A stretch of DNA of 64,000 nucleotides from Prillingera fragicola (Eukaryota; Basidiomycota; Tremellomycetes; Trichosporonales; Trichosporonaceae). The stretch lies in NCBI GenBank assembly GCA_002335605.1, contig BEDY01000001.1, positions 2,728,001 to 2,792,000 on the forward strand, in the 5' to 3' direction. The translations under genes and the position numbers were made by a program. Below are positions 1 to 11,116 of the stretch, piece by piece (position 1 is the stretch's first letter; each line of letters opens with the position of its first letter). The notes beneath the pieces are model-generated. The model saw only the letters and a list, made by a program, of their open reading frames with translations. It searched no databases and was not told the DNA's origin.

Positions 1-900
1 GCGCGCGCCCAGGTCAATACCGCCGACTTGAATGCGCTGCGCGACCTGCTTGTGTATCTCGTCGACTCGGTGCCGTCTGCCAGCCAGTCGAGCGTGCACC
101 AGGCGCTCAACTTTGAGCTCTCCACCCCGGCTGTACAGGATTTGCTCGCGCGGTATCCTGCGTTTGCGTGTGCGCTCCCGCGTCCCACCGCGCCTGTACG
201 TGCTATGGCGCTGGCTGGCACGCCGGCAGATGGCGGAGACGAGCACGGCGTGGCCCTCGACGACCGGCCGTGGGAGATGCTCGAGGCGATGGTCACGCCG
301 TCGTCGGCCGCGCACGGTGTGCAGTTCCTCGCCACCAAGGGTATCAAGGACACGAGCAGTATCCCCATTGCGCTGTTTGCGCCGCAGCTGACGCGCGACG
401 CCGTCGCGGAGTCGGACGGCAGCATTGACCCCGAAGTGGAACGTCCGTGGGAGGAGAAGAGCTCGGAGCGCAACCTCGGCAACGGCGCTGCCGGCGAACC
501 CGTCGCTGCCCGCCAAGCCGCCACCGTGCTGTACGCTCGTGATGACGCAACGGCGCATCTCGAGGACGCCGCGGCTGCCGCACCATCCAAACCCAAATCC
601 ACCGCGGCCTCGCGCAAGCGCACGGCCACTGGTGCGCGCGTCCCGACCTCCACCAAGGGTGCGGGAACCTCTGCCGAGCCCATAGCGATAGACAGCGACG
701 GGAGCAGCAGCGACGGAGACATTCCGCTCGCCGAGCAGCCGTTGTCCAAGCGCCAGCGGACGGGGTCCAAGAGTGGCGCCGCGTCTACAAAGGGAACGAC
801 GGCGGGCAAGGCGCCACGCAAGAATGCGCCGGCGGCCAAGAAGGCGCCGGCGGGGAAGAGTGTTAGGAGTACTTCGGGCAAGAATGTCAAGGGGCGCTGA
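1..900 (+). CDS. 3' part of an unrecognised nuclear-type protein (possibly Mediator subunit 12)
   Basis: The frame is open from the first base of the window and ends in TGA at 898-900, so only the last ~299 codons are seen and the start lies outside. The first ~170 residues are folded-looking, with a helical stretch, two RPWE-type motifs (DDRPWEMLEAM; VERPWEEK) and the segment GEPVAARQAATVLYA. The last ~110 residues are Lys/Ala/Ser/Thr-rich with KRQR and many KK/RK pairs, which suggests a basic, disordered nuclear tail. The arrangement is reminiscent of the C-terminal region of fungal Mediator subunit 12, but this is recall and not a match. A chromatin or other nuclear protein is equally possible. 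The coding frame is certain; the identity is weak. Confidence 0.6.
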   Translation, partial: ARAQVNTADLNALRDLLVYLVDSVPSASQSSVHQALNFELSTPAVQDLLARYPAFACALPRPTAPVRAMALAGTPADGGDEHGVALDDRPWEMLEAMVTPSSAAHGVQFLATKGIKDTSSIPIALFAPQLTRDAVAESDGSIDPEVERPWEEKSSERNLGNGAAGEPVAARQAATVLYARDDATAHLEDAAAAAPSKPKSTAASRKRTATGARVPTSTKGAGTSAEPIAIDSDGSSSDGDIPLAEQPLSKRQRTGSKSGAASTKGTTAGKAPRKNAPAAKKAPAGKSVRSTSGKNVKGR

Positions 901-1646
901 GCAGTGAAGACGACTTGGATGCAGCTGAGGACAACAACACAACATCAGGACGTAACTTGTGCTAGTGGCCTGAGCCGTTGTCGGGGCTGCGCATGTCATG
1001 TCAGTGTATCTGTGGACTGTATTTGCATGCATTCTTGTGGCTGATGCTGATGCCAGACCTCGGTGGCTGTTGTGATGTGCGACGCACGGTTGTGTGACTC
1101 GGCTCTGCACAGACGACGCTATAAGGATAAGATAAGGAAATGACTCTTTTCGTCCTGTTTACCATTCAATGGCTCTTGTGTCTCTTCTAGTAGCTGATTA
1201 ACTCGCACTAGTTCATTCCTGTACAGAGCTGGTCCACAGAGACACCATAGCATGCGAGGTCCTGGGGCGCTGCTGCCCCAATCAGGCATATAAGCAAGAA
1301 ACCGCAATTGTTGATCCCACAATCTCAGGCACGACTTGTTGCCGCCACTCTTCCCAAATCGTCGTCATACCCTCGCTATCCGCACGACGTCGCAAGTCTC
1401 CCACAGCCTACAAGGTGCTGTCATTTCTAGATCTCTCCTGCCAGGCCCTCAAGCGAACAGACCGAAGCAGTGCCCAAACCGGAGCCATAGGTCACCGCGA
1501 GCAGTGCTTGGCGGGTCCATTTCGAGATCATCCATAGTAGACATTGGTGGGGCTGCATCTCCTCCACTACTACTTTACCATCTCATATCATCTACACTCC
1601 CCCGTCCACGACACAAAGAGACCACCACCTAGGCGCCTGATCCGCC
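901..1646. other. Intergenic region, 3' UTR and promoter
   Basis: No supported gene. It holds the 3' flank of the upstream gene and the promoter/5' leader of the glycoprotein gene. The last ~100 nt are rich in CT and CA, as is common in leaders of this genome. Small open frames here are short and compositionally random. Confidence 0.5.
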
Positions 1647-3362
1647 ATGGTGGCCCGCAGCCTCGCCCTTGCGCTGGCCACCGCCGTAGGCTCGGCGATC
1701 TCGGTCTCGGCAAAGTTTACACCCAACCTGTTCTTCAACTTTACCGTCACGGACATGAACGGCATGTGGTGGTTCTACCCTTCGGCCAGCATGGGGTTGA
1801 ACGACGGCAAGACGGGCTGGAACGCCTCGTACGACGGCGTCGCCAGCGCAGACTTTGTGCCGGGCATGGTCGGCGTGGGCTCCTCGGCGCACAGCACCCA
1901 GCGCCAGATTGCTGCGACGATCCGATACATGTATGTCGGCAAGGACATTTATGTCGACGGAGACTTTACCGCGGGCACGCCCAGTGAGAATGTTGCGCCG
2001 GTGCAGTTTCGCGTCGACAGCAACGACTATGATCGCTACGCGAATGCTACTGTTGGCGAGACGCTGGCGCAGAGCACCGGGCTTGGGTGGGGGTATCACA
2101 CTGCTGATATCGAAATGTTCAACGAGGGAGGCAACAACCTCAGCGTCTCTGCCATGACAATCACAACGGGGATACAGGCTCAAGCGCACGTTTCTGCTTA
2201 CGGCGGGACTTTGCTGACGTTGTCGCAGAAAGACAATCGCAAAGGTGCCGAGGATAACAAAGCTCTTTGTCCTCGAGAACCGGCCCAGCCGGTTCTTCAA
2301 CTTTACAGGCAACTGGAATGTGGCCACCTGGCTCAACACACCCGGTGCGCACTCCCTTGGTAGTACACCACTGACATCCCAGCCGGCCAACCCCAGCTAT
2401 CGCACTCGTCGATCCAGGGCTCGGCCGGCGCGTCCCTCACCATCCCCGTGCCCGCGGGCACAACTTTTATGGTGCTGAACGGCACAATGGGCCCAGAGTT
2501 CTTTGACTATACTCTGCGCGTCCACCCACGCGAGCCCGGCAGGGAGGCCGATGACGGCGCGCGGCACGTCTACCCGCACAGCGCGTGGACTGTCCCCAAC
2601 GCTGTCATGTATGCTGCGCCCCTGGACCCGGCTGTGACTTATACCGTCTCTGTGAACGCGGATGTGGGGGTTAATACGACCATGGGGTTGAATAGCGTCA
2701 CGTTTTATTCGGGTCTTGAGTAAGTCGGGTAGACGAGCAAGGGCTGACGGGGTAGTGGATTTGGCAAGATTCATAACGATATGCCAGATGGGGGGCAGGC
2801 GATTAGCAGTTCGTTGGAACGGACGGGGGGAGAGCCCAAGCCGGGTGTCGTCGCTGGAGCTGTTGTGAGTCTCGCTTGGGTGTCGAGGACCGGTGCTGAC
2901 GTACAGGTCGGTTCGATTGTCGGGGCACTATTGCTAGGAGCCATGCTGTTTGCGTGCTACATCCGCCGCCGCCGCAGCAAGGAATCCATGTCGTCTTCAG
3001 ACGAAGAAGGCGCCGACCCATTCACGGGTGGTGCGCCGCGGCGCTCCTCCGAGCATCGTGTGGTGGAGAAACCGCGGACCTCGGACTCGACGCGCGAGTG
3101 GGTCGCGGCCCAGCGGCAGAGCGTGTCGCAGGGAGATTGGGATCCGCCCGATTTACCAGCAACGCGACGAGGCAGCTCGGAGGGAGAGGAGACGCTCGAG
3201 GTCGGTGGCGATGGGGACTGGGTCGCTGAGAAGGCGCCATTACCTGAGGATGTTCTTGGGAGGGCGCCAGAGTGGGAGGGGAGGAGTTTAGAGGGTGAGC
3301 GCGCGGCGAGTCTGACTATACACGGTGATGGAAGCGGGGACGCTAGGGGGAAGGAGTTGTAG
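1647..3362 (+). CDS. Secreted-then-anchored single-pass membrane glycoprotein, unknown function
   Basis: The ATG at 1647 opens a hydrophobic signal peptide (MVARSLALALATAVGSAISV, cleavage near SVSA-K). An extracellular region follows with several N-glycosylation sequons (NFT, NAS, NAT, NLS, NGT, NTT) and aromatic beta-rich segments. Then come a TM helix (VVGSIVGALLLGAMLFACYI) with an RRRR stop-transfer and a ~130-residue acidic, Ser/Arg-rich cytoplasmic tail ending at TAG 3360-3362. Introns are clear at 2345-2382, 2720-2755 and 2863-2904 (36-42 nt, each with a CTGAC branch). One more intron near 2190-2244 is needed to shift the frame before FFNFTGNW, but its exact borders are uncertain. The topology resembles fungal cell-surface or wall-sensor-like proteins; no family was recognised. 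Confidence 0.75.
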
Positions 3363-3730
3363 ATCTTGATTGATATCGTATGAGTGTCATTTCGCGGTGC
3401 TGCACAGAGGGTGAAGCAAGCGAAGAGCGGGGCCAGCGTTACAGAAGTCATCGCGGTCATCGTATCCACTCCAACCTGTGCAAAGTCATAACCATGAACA
3501 GCAACAAACATAAAAGAGGAGCGGGCAATAATATTTATTATTTCTAACTTGGGGTGCAGGGGCTACAGTCGGCCACGTTCTTCCCTGATCTGAATACAAC
3601 ATGGCTCAGCAACTACCGACTGAACAAGATCTAAGCATCATGTACTACACTTCAGAGAGCGACATGCACACTACGCAGACAACCTCCCTTCCCAACGGTT
3701 ATAACCGACCATGTGCCACAAAAAAAGCAT
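3363..3730. other. Intergenic region before tRNA-Ser
   Basis: No gene seen. AT-rich patches (3526-3550, 3717-3727) probably serve as the 3' end of the glycoprotein gene and the upstream element of the tRNA gene. Confidence 0.5.
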
Positions 3731-3852
3731 GGCAGTGTGGCCGAGTGGTCTAAGGCGATTGACTTGAATTCATTATTCGGTATTTAATACTGGATTACGA
3801 TCTCAGTGATCAATTGGCGCAAGCCGCGCAGGTTCGAACCCTGCCACTGTCG
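3731..3852 (+). tRNA. tRNA-Ser (anticodon UGA) with a 40-nt intron
   Basis: All cloverleaf parts can be drawn. The acceptor is GGCAGTG (3731-3737) with CACTGTC (3845-3851) and contains one G-U pair. The D arm is GCC...GGC, the anticodon stem is ATTGA/TCAAT, and the loop is CT-TGA-AA around an intron at 3769-3808, inserted after position 37 as in eukaryotic tRNAs. The long class-II variable arm is GGC-GCAA-GCC, the T arm is GCAGG-TTCGAAC-CCTGC, and the discriminator is G at 3852. The mature length is 82 nt, normal for tRNA-Ser. Box A and box B are inside the D and T arms. Confidence 0.95.
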
Positions 3853-3857
3853 TTTTT
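3853..3857 (+). terminator. RNA polymerase III T-run terminator of tRNA-Ser
   Basis: Five T residues directly follow the discriminator base, with a second T5 run at 3863-3867 as a likely backup. This is the usual pol III termination signal. Confidence 0.85.
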
Positions 3858-4010
3858 AATTCTTTTTGCTCCCAACAACAACCTCCACCTTGTCTAGCCG
3901 GATACCCGGTGTTCGGCGCTGTCGACTTCACTCTTGTTCCCATTTAATCCGTGTTCTACTCGTCCCATTGACCTGTCCACTTCTCCCCCCAGCATTGCCA
4001 CGCCCACACC

Positions 4011-5283
4011 ATGTCGCCGCGCAACCCAGAACCCATAGAGTCGCTCGTGCTCCCACTCAAAGAGGAATCACTCAAGTAGGTCGTCGGTCGCCTCCTTTGC
4101 CGACCCGGCGATGACCGACGCCACCATCGTCCGAGCTCCCAGCGCCCACCGCACAGTGCTGACACAGCCGCAGATGCCTGTATCGATTCATGGAGTACAA
4201 GCAGACCCCTCTGCCGCATCCCGTCCCGAAGAAGCGTACAGCTGCGGTAGCTATCGTGTGCGTGCGGGGAGATGAACATGTGCAGAGAATGCTGACGGGG
4301 CAGGCTGTTTGTTGGACGGAAAGGCGACCTCTACGTCCTTCTCTCCACGTATGTGATAGAAGAGAGACGGAGCTGACGGTGCAGCCGCTCGGGTGACCTG
4401 CGCACGTATGCGCACGACACGGCGCTGCCGGGCGGCAAGTACGAGGATGGTGACGAGGACGAGGAGGGGACAGCTGTGAGTGGCGTCCGAGGGGATCGAA
4501 TGGCAACTGATGGGCAGCGACGCGAGGCGTTTGAGGAGATTGGACTACCTATTGACAAGGAGAGAGTGCGCATGCTCTGTTTGCTCGATCCCATCATTGC
4601 TGGCAACCAGCTGGTCGTCACGCCGTGAGTTCTACCAGCGGTGCGCCTGGCACGACACTAACGTATCAGCGTCGTCTTCCTCTCCGTGGACCGCACCATA
4701 AACCCCGTCCTAAACCCAGACGAAGTCAAGTCTCTCTTCTCCATGCCCCTCTCCTCGTTCCTGTACGAGCGGCCCGTCGATATCCCAGGCTGGAACCACG
4801 GCTTGTCCGAAAAAGTCGACCCTTCAAAGGTCGCGCCGCTCGGCAGTGTTGGCCAGCCCCCACGGCCCAAGTATGCGAAACCCGAGGACGACGGGTTCAT
4901 CGGTGGTCGTGACGGGCACTACTACCAATACCGCGATATTACATGGGGTCCAGGGACGGTGCGCATGCACCGGTTCTTGACCGGCAGGGAGGGAGGTGGT
5001 GTCAAGCCTGTCTACGGGCTCACCGCGTAAGTCACCCCACGAGGGCTATTGACGCTGACTCGCAAGGGCAATCCTCATCCACGCCGCAACGGTAGGCTAC
5101 GGCCGCCCTCCCACATTCTCACCCACGGCGCCAGGACAGCTGGGCGTACGGGAGCGCACGGCGTGGCACGTCGTGGCGCAGAATGCGCAGCTGCGCCGCG
5201 CGTGTGAGGCCGAGGGGATGCTGGGGCCATGGCTGCAGGAGTGGGAGAGAGTGCAGGCTGAGCTGGGGAAGAGTAAGTTGTAA
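4011..5283 (+). CDS. Peroxisomal Nudix hydrolase, CoA diphosphatase (Pcd1/NUDT7-like)
   Basis: Hydrolyses CoA and CoA esters to 3',5'-ADP and acyl-phosphopantetheine in this family (established for Pcd1/NUDT7). The gene has seven exons. Introns begin at 4076 (GTAGGT, ends 4173) and near 4258, 4349, 4474, 4625 and 5028. The spliced protein has LFVGRKGDLYVLLS followed by a Nudix box running from GGKYEDGDEDEEG into ARREAFEEIGLP, so the catalytic REXXEE glutamates are present. A later block, HYYQYRDITWGPGTVRMHRF, and the sequence after it match the long C-terminal part of fungal CoA pyrophosphatases. The last four residues are KSKL, a canonical PTS1 peroxisomal signal. An apparent GTAAGT donor overlaps the stop, but reading through it would remove the PTS1, so TAA at 5281-5283 is taken as the end. 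Confidence 0.85.
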
Positions 5284-5349
5284 TTCTTCTGGATGGGTTG
5301 TATGGGTTATGGAGTGCTCAGAACTGGGAGTTGTGTCGCGCCATACTGA

Positions 5350-5760
5350 CCTCATAGACTGACGCTGGAGGACAGACGAGGGGGCATCCAAGACACACCT
5401 GACACCAGACTATCCCAACGATTTCTGGAACTACTACTGCACTTCCACTTCCACACGAACCAGTGGGAAAAAGTGGACGAGGCACTGACAATCATATTGC
5501 CAGATCCGCTCAAGAGTCCCGCGTCAATGCCTAGGCCGAAACAAACTCCCAATCGCCACTAGCAACGTTATCTCTGCGAGTTTTCCGGATCACACCCACT
5601 CCACAGCTTTGACTCGGTCTGTCTGTGGACACTCGTGCAGTCGCGTCAGAAAGATGTGACGGTGACGTGCAAGGAACTGGCGTCGGGCTGCTCTACATTC
5701 CGTTTATGGACGCGTCAGTCGTGTCTGTCGCGATTGCAGTGGAGGGAGATACGCAGGTAG
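5350..5760 (+). pseudogene. Possible decayed reading frame with one in-frame TAG
   Basis: One frame stays open from 5350 to TAG 5758-5760 except for a single TAG at 5560-5562. Before it the peptide is helical and natural-looking (RLSQRFLELLLHFHFHTNQW, EKVDEALTIILPDPLKSP). After it the same frame continues with HSFDSVCLWTLVQSRQKD and TCKELASGCSTFRLW. No GT-AG intron removes the stop. It may be a nonsense-mutated remnant or the 3' exons of a gene whose structure was not resolved. No family recognised; weak support. Confidence 0.3.
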
Positions 5761-7830
5761 CTGCACCGTTGACTGCTGCGAGCGACGTGAGCGATCAGCT
5801 TTGCCATGAACGACACTTATCCACGCCGCTCAAACCAGCGCTGCCCAACTTCTTTGAGCAGCTGTAACCAGATACCTAGACATTCGTGCTTCATCCCTTC
5901 CGATCCACGTGTCTACATACACATGGACACGGACAAGACTAGACATCATCCAGACCAAGACCTAACAACCACGCACTCTCGTAAATCCAGCGTGAGCTAG
6001 CGGAATAGAAGCTCGACCGCAGTGACCGCCCACGACGCGTCGCTGGTGTGTACAGTCTCAGGCTTATCCCGTTCTCCTTCTCACAGATGCTCCAGATCTA
6101 CTTCCACCGGGTTGGAGAGCACCACGGGGTCCCACGGGTACACTAGTAACCCAGTAACAAGCCTAGCGTCGCGGGTTGGGACATGCGTGAGAACTCGGAT
6201 TGGAGAACTCTAGAACGCCCAACGGCACATCAACATCCCACGCCACTAGGGCTGGTTGGCCAGACCGGCCATTCGTTTTGAACGTGGCACTTGGCGGGTG
6301 TGTTACATGCCCGCGCAAGCTGCATAGAGTTCAATGTGTCTAGTCATAAGCTGCCCATCTCGCAGTACAGTGCGGTGCACCACGGAGGGGGCGAGGTCCG
6401 GCGTGCCACCGTACCCCTCCACGAGCCGGTCAGCCGTGGCTGCTGAACAGCTTACGTCTGTCTCCATGAAGCCGAAACGACCTGTGCATGCCCCGACACG
6501 ACTGTACCTAGCCCAACAGCAGGCAAGTCGGGGCTACTCGGCCACCTCCAGGCTGGCGGCTGTCAGCTGAAAGGCAGGCAACGATGACGCCGTATTTGAT
6601 CAAGAAACGCTTACGCCGCCATGGGATTCACCTGGGGTATACCGGAGACCGGACAAGTAGAGCGCGTCGTACGTCATTCTGCGACTGCTGGATTCTCGGC
6701 GTGGCGCCGTGGCGCGGTGATCAGGCCCTGTAGTGATTCGTTGGATCCGGCGAGCAGATGAACCTGTAAGGATTTCCTGTTCTCCTTCTCGGTCATGCGT
6801 TCGAGGACGCGCACCGAAGTGTCTTTGGTGGCCGATAGTGCCGGGGCTTGCGCGTGCATGTCCCGGTGGCAGGATGTCGTGGCCGCTCGTGAGACAGCTG
6901 CGACGTCGTCTGAGGGAGGGTGCGGGACGAAGGATGCTGCTCTTTTGCTGCTCACTGCCCACTGGAGGAGGTGATTCCTGCTTTTTGCATTCAGGAGGTG
7001 AGTGTCTGGGGAATGCGCCCGAGGCCCCGGAGGCAGTCAGGATCGGCAGGACACAGCTGGTTTCGGGTGACTCTTTGTTTGCATCCTGAGCCGGAATGCT
7101 GTCGTCGTACACAGGTCTGGGACCAGGAGAGAGTCATCCCTGCCCAGCCAGGGGAGCGAGTTACTGCGAGCTGGCTACTGCGTGTTGGACGTGTGCTCGA
7201 CATGAGCTCGACGCGTGCAGGAGGACCCTTGCGTGCCTGTTTTTTCTTTTCTGCTTCCTTTGTCGATCGCTCATTTGCTCGATGCCTATGCATGCACTGT
7301 CCGGTACTACATCACGGGCTTTGACTGGGATCTACCTGCTGAGCCAAGGGTCGCAGTAACGTCGTCGTGGCAAAAGCAAACACCGTAGCTGCCAAAAGGG
7401 TAGTTCGGATCCAATTGTTTCTACAGCAGCCAGCCTCGTACTGCTGATCGACAGAAAGCCTATCCTGGTTGTAAATGAACACCTCCAATGCAAGTAAGGG
7501 CGTTGACCGCGGGTGACTGGCAGTGCGTGGAGCGACAGAGTTGGTCACGCGTCGTGGGAGACTGCTGCACGATAAACGTTTATGGCAAGTGGAGCATTTG
7601 TGGCGCCTGCGACTAATCTGCAGGTAGCTCTTGGAGTCAGATGATGCGCACTGCGGATCTTTCGAGGAGGGGAGGTAGGACAGGACTTCATGAAGCTGGC
7701 ACATGACGAGTGCAGGGGGGTGGAAAATTCGACCAGGAGCGACCAAATCCCTCACTCTCGCCATCTCGCACACGTCCCTTGCTGCCTTGGCGCCACTTTA
7801 GCCAGCCAGCCAGCCACAGCCGTTGGGCAT

Positions 7831-7910
7831 CCCTTGATCTCCCACGGCCCTTCACATCCCTTGATCTCCCACGGGCTGCAACTCCCTTGATCTCCCACGG
7901 GCAGCAACCT
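7831..7910 (+). repeat. Short tandem repeat, ~26-27 bp unit, three copies
   Basis: The core CCCTTGATCTCCCACGG starts at about 7831, 7858 and 7884 with diverged spacers. It is preceded by CCAG-type tetranucleotide iterations at 7799-7815. Confidence 0.8.
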
Positions 7911-8895
7911 GCGCTCCCCGGTCTCCAAGACCAAAAACTACCTCACCCGCGATCTTGTGGTGCCTGCCGCGCGTGGTCGCTCCTGTGCCTCGAACACACT
8001 CCCGGTGCCAGGATTTAAAGTGTTAAGCATGCTGCCCACTCGGGGGTTGCGCAAGCCCTGCTTTATGCCAGCATGCTTACAGCACCCACCTGCCTTCGCG
8101 TGGCCTGATGCCGTAAGCAATGACCCCGCTTGTTCGCTCGTGCTTCAGGATTGTAGATTTCGCCGGCGGCACTGCAGATATCGCCACTTCCGTGGCTAAT
8201 TGGGCTTGCATGGCCGCTCCGTTGGAGCCGTCATTTCCATGCCAGACATACTTGGAGACTACAACATGCTGACGCGTGCTTACGACTGCTGACGCATGCT
8301 GCTCATGCTGGCGCGCGCGCGGGGGACCATCGCCGCGCAAAATGCACTGTTGCCTCTTCGGGGACACACAACCTTGTTAACTTTGCGGCCATTCATTCAT
8401 CCTTGCTTTTGTATTTGCGCCACGAAACCATAAGGCATCGTGGTTGTCCAAAGGTGGCAGATGGCAGCTCAAGAGGCCGAATATGCTCGACAGGCCCATT
8501 CAATGGTGGGAATGAGAACATGAGAGATCACGGGCAGAGGAACACTGAGAACCTGGTGCCACTCTTACTGACTACTGCTTACGCTGCGCGAACTAGCTGC
8601 GCCAAGACGGGATCCTTCACGTTTCGAACAACGGCAGCGACACCGTGTTCCTTGCCAGCGAGCGAGGGTGTATTCGAGACTGAATAGAGACGTCTTGTGC
8701 CTAACCGTACACTCACTAGATCAATGGCCGTTCCTTTTGTCGCGTTCAGACGAACGATGTAACCTCCCCGCCACCCCCTGAGAATCGATGCATGCCCGTC
8801 GTCGTCCACTAAGAGCAAGGTTATCATTGAGGAGGACATCTCCTTTGGTCATTGCTAGCAACAATGTACGACGACATGACACCAACGGCATGGGC

Positions 8896-8925
8896 CGTAC
8901 CGGCAACGGCAACGGCAACGGCACG
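8896..8925 (+). repeat. GGCAAC hexamer run
   Basis: CGGCAA/CGGCAC units are iterated about four times, a simple-sequence tract in the gene-poor stretch. Confidence 0.6.
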
Positions 8926-9645
8926 GCAGGAACGCCAGCGAGCCGCGACCCGCAGGTGGTCCTGGACCGTCCATGCTGGCATTGACGGTATGATGTACCT
9001 GCACCTGCACCGACAACGATACGGGCAGTATTGTGCTGACTTGCATCTGTCAAACTCTGAAGCAGTCCACGACGACGACAAGGACGCGGTGGCTCGCCGG
9101 GGGACGGGACTTGCTCGCTGCGGGACGGGACTTTGACATGGGAATCGACCGTCGTCGAGCCCCCGCAAGAGGTTGCATCACCATGAGTCCGAGCATTGTT
9201 ATTGCAATGACGGAATGCGTACCCGCTATGCAGCTCTGACCGGCAGTCACCAACGATCATGACAGAATGTAGAATAAGGCAACCGGGGCCTTACTCCCAC
9301 TTTACGTGATGCCACTGTTCCCACAACCGCCCTCGGCACCGGATACGATACAACTGGTTTAGTGTCCGAGGTACATTCGCCAGTGGCCAGTGGGACCCCA
9401 GTATCGAGGTGCATGATGGCGATGCGGGGGGGAGTGCTCATAGAGTTCCCAGCCACCAAGCCACGGCTCGCGTTGCTGCGGGTGCCCGCTGTGGCAGGTT
9501 GATTCCCAGGCTAAGGATCGTTGTCTCGGTTGCCTGTCCATGTTTAGCTTTTGACGCATGAATGGTCATGTGCTCTGGTGCTCCCGGTTAATGAATTGAG
9601 TGAATTGTCATGCGAGACACGAGGAACAGTTCCCACAGATGAGTG

Positions 9646-9720
9646 TGGCTGTCGCTGTCGCCGCCACTGTTGCTGCTGCCACTGCCACTGCTGCCACTGC
9701 TACTGCCACTGCTGCTCAAG
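9646..9720 (+). repeat. Imperfect GCC-ACT-GCT trinucleotide/hexanucleotide tract
   Basis: About 75 nt of imperfect CTGCCACTGC-type repeats. They open a spurious Ala/Thr- or Cys/His-rich frame and should not be read as a zinc-binding protein. Confidence 0.7.
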
Positions 9721-9907
9721 CGTATACTGCTACACCTGCATTGTCTACAACTACTATGACAGGGTATGGGGGGATGCGACCTGCGCGTATATTTTTTAAA
9801 ATTACGAGCCAGTCGGGACTATGCGATGCTATTGGAAGAAACCGTGCGAGGAAAAGACATGATTGGGGTTTGTCGTGACGTGCGAGAAAAGCTGATGCGG
9901 TGATTGA

Positions 9908-11116
9908 CTAGATGTAGCCGGTCCAGGTGACGGGCAGGGGTGCGCGCGGGGGAGTGCGGCGGGAGCTGACACGGGGACTCGGACGCTTGGGAGCGGGCGA
10001 GGGCGAGGCCGCAGGCGACGCGGTCGGGGTGTAGCTGATGGTGGTGGGCTCGGTCTGGCTGGCGAGGGAGGCGAGGGAGAGTGAGCTGTCGGCGCTGGAG
10101 AGCGACGAGCACGAACTCAGGCTCGGCATGGAAGGCATGCTGCGCAGCGAGTCGCAGTCGTCGTCGTCTGGGACGGGCGAGTTGGAGAGCGACTGGAGGA
10201 AAGAGTGGTCGCCGACAAAGGATGCCTGGGTGGGCGAGCGCTGAGCGCGGCGACCAGCAGGTGCCCAGGGGACGAGCGTGGTGTAGGTGCCCAATGGAGT
10301 GGTGGGGTCCTCGGGAGCGTCGCAGAACTGGCCGTCCTGACCCTCGTCGGCGTCGGCAAAGATGGAGGCGTCGCAGACGTCGTACTCGCCACAGCTGGTG
10401 AGCAGGTCGCGAAGGGCCGACACGAGGTTGACGTCGTGGACGCGCTCGTGCTGGGGAGTCACCGGGGTGGTGGGCATTGGGCTCGGGGGTGAGTCGCAGC
10501 GGCGCGATGCCGTGAACTCGCCGTGCGAGAGGATGGGCAGTGGCGGGAGAAGGACCTGCCTCCGGGCACGAGTAGGTGTGCGGGGCAGCGAGAGTGCCGA
10601 GCTGGTGCTGATGCGTGGCAAGCGTGCCATGAGTGGCGAGCGAGGGCTGCGCGGGGGAAGGACACCGCGAGAAGGAACAGTGTAGGGGTCAACCTCGATG
10701 GGGGTGGGGCGACGGGTGTTGCGAAGGGGAGCACCCTTGCGTGGGCTTGCGTCGTACTCGTACTCCTCGACGTCCATGGCCCAGTCGGCGTTGCCAAAGG
10801 GGTCCTCGTTCTCGGAACCAGGAGTGAGCAGGGCAATAGACGAGGCAGCGACCGAGCGAGGTGACGAGCTCATCATCGAGAGCCACGAGGAGCGTGCAGA
10901 GGGACCGGCCTCGGCAGTAGCGTCCTCCTCGTCGGCCTCGGAGACGGTGAACAGTCCACAGTGACCAGGGTCACGGAGCGGCATGAGGCGTGCCCGACGC
11001 CTGCGGGGCGAAGAGCAAACCTGGCCCAGGATTGGGGTGGAGGGAAGGGGGATGGTGAGCGAAGCCGGAGTGGCGGTCTTGCGGCTCGACACACGCATGC
11101 GAGATGAGGAAGACAT
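9908..11116 (-). CDS. Ser/Pro-rich, largely disordered protein, unknown function
   Basis: A single uninterrupted 402-codon frame, with ATG at 11114-11116 and TAG at 9908-9910 on the minus strand. The sequence is dominated by Ser, Pro, Arg and acidic runs, with many SP/TP sites (TPTRAR, SPRSPL, TPVTPQ) that could be proline-directed kinase targets. The only folded-looking part is around residues 235-275 (VNLVSALRDLLTSCGEYDV followed by CDASIFADADEG). A basic N-terminus (RRRRAR) suggests nuclear location. No domain recognised. The codon use and lack of interruption over 1.2 kb make it a real gene rather than a shadow. Confidence 0.65.
   Translation of the reverse strand: MSSSSRMRVSSRKTATPASLTIPLPSTPILGQVCSSPRRRRARLMPLRDPGHCGLFTVSEADEEDATAEAGPSARSSWLSMMSSSPRSVAASSIALLTPGSENEDPFGNADWAMDVEEYEYDASPRKGAPLRNTRRPTPIEVDPYTVPSRGVLPPRSPRSPLMARLPRISTSSALSLPRTPTRARRQVLLPPLPILSHGEFTASRRCDSPPSPMPTTPVTPQHERVHDVNLVSALRDLLTSCGEYDVCDASIFADADEGQDGQFCDAPEDPTTPLGTYTTLVPWAPAGRRAQRSPTQASFVGDHSFLQSLSNSPVPDDDDCDSLRSMPSMPSLSSCSSLSSADSSLSLASLASQTEPTTISYTPTASPAASPSPAPKRPSPRVSSRRTPPRAPLPVTWTGYI

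Larger units (their letters stand above)
5761..9907. other. Gene-poor stretch (~4.1 kb)
   Basis: No coding region could be supported on either strand. The open frames are short, mutually overlapping and lack conserved motifs or convincing splice chains. The stretch contains short tandem repeats (listed separately) and patches of AT-rich sequence near 9791-9805. It does not show terminal repeats or transposase/reverse-transcriptase motifs that I could recognise. Confidence 0.5.

Noticed and set aside
7831..7910. Spaced repeats as a possible CRISPR-like array
   Set aside because: Only three diverged units with ~10-nt spacers in a eukaryotic genome; an ordinary short tandem repeat.
9600..9799. 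Cys/His-rich frame resembling a zinc-binding peptide
   Set aside because: The Cys/His pattern comes from a CTGCCACTG trinucleotide tract; other frames of the same tract give Ala/Thr runs.
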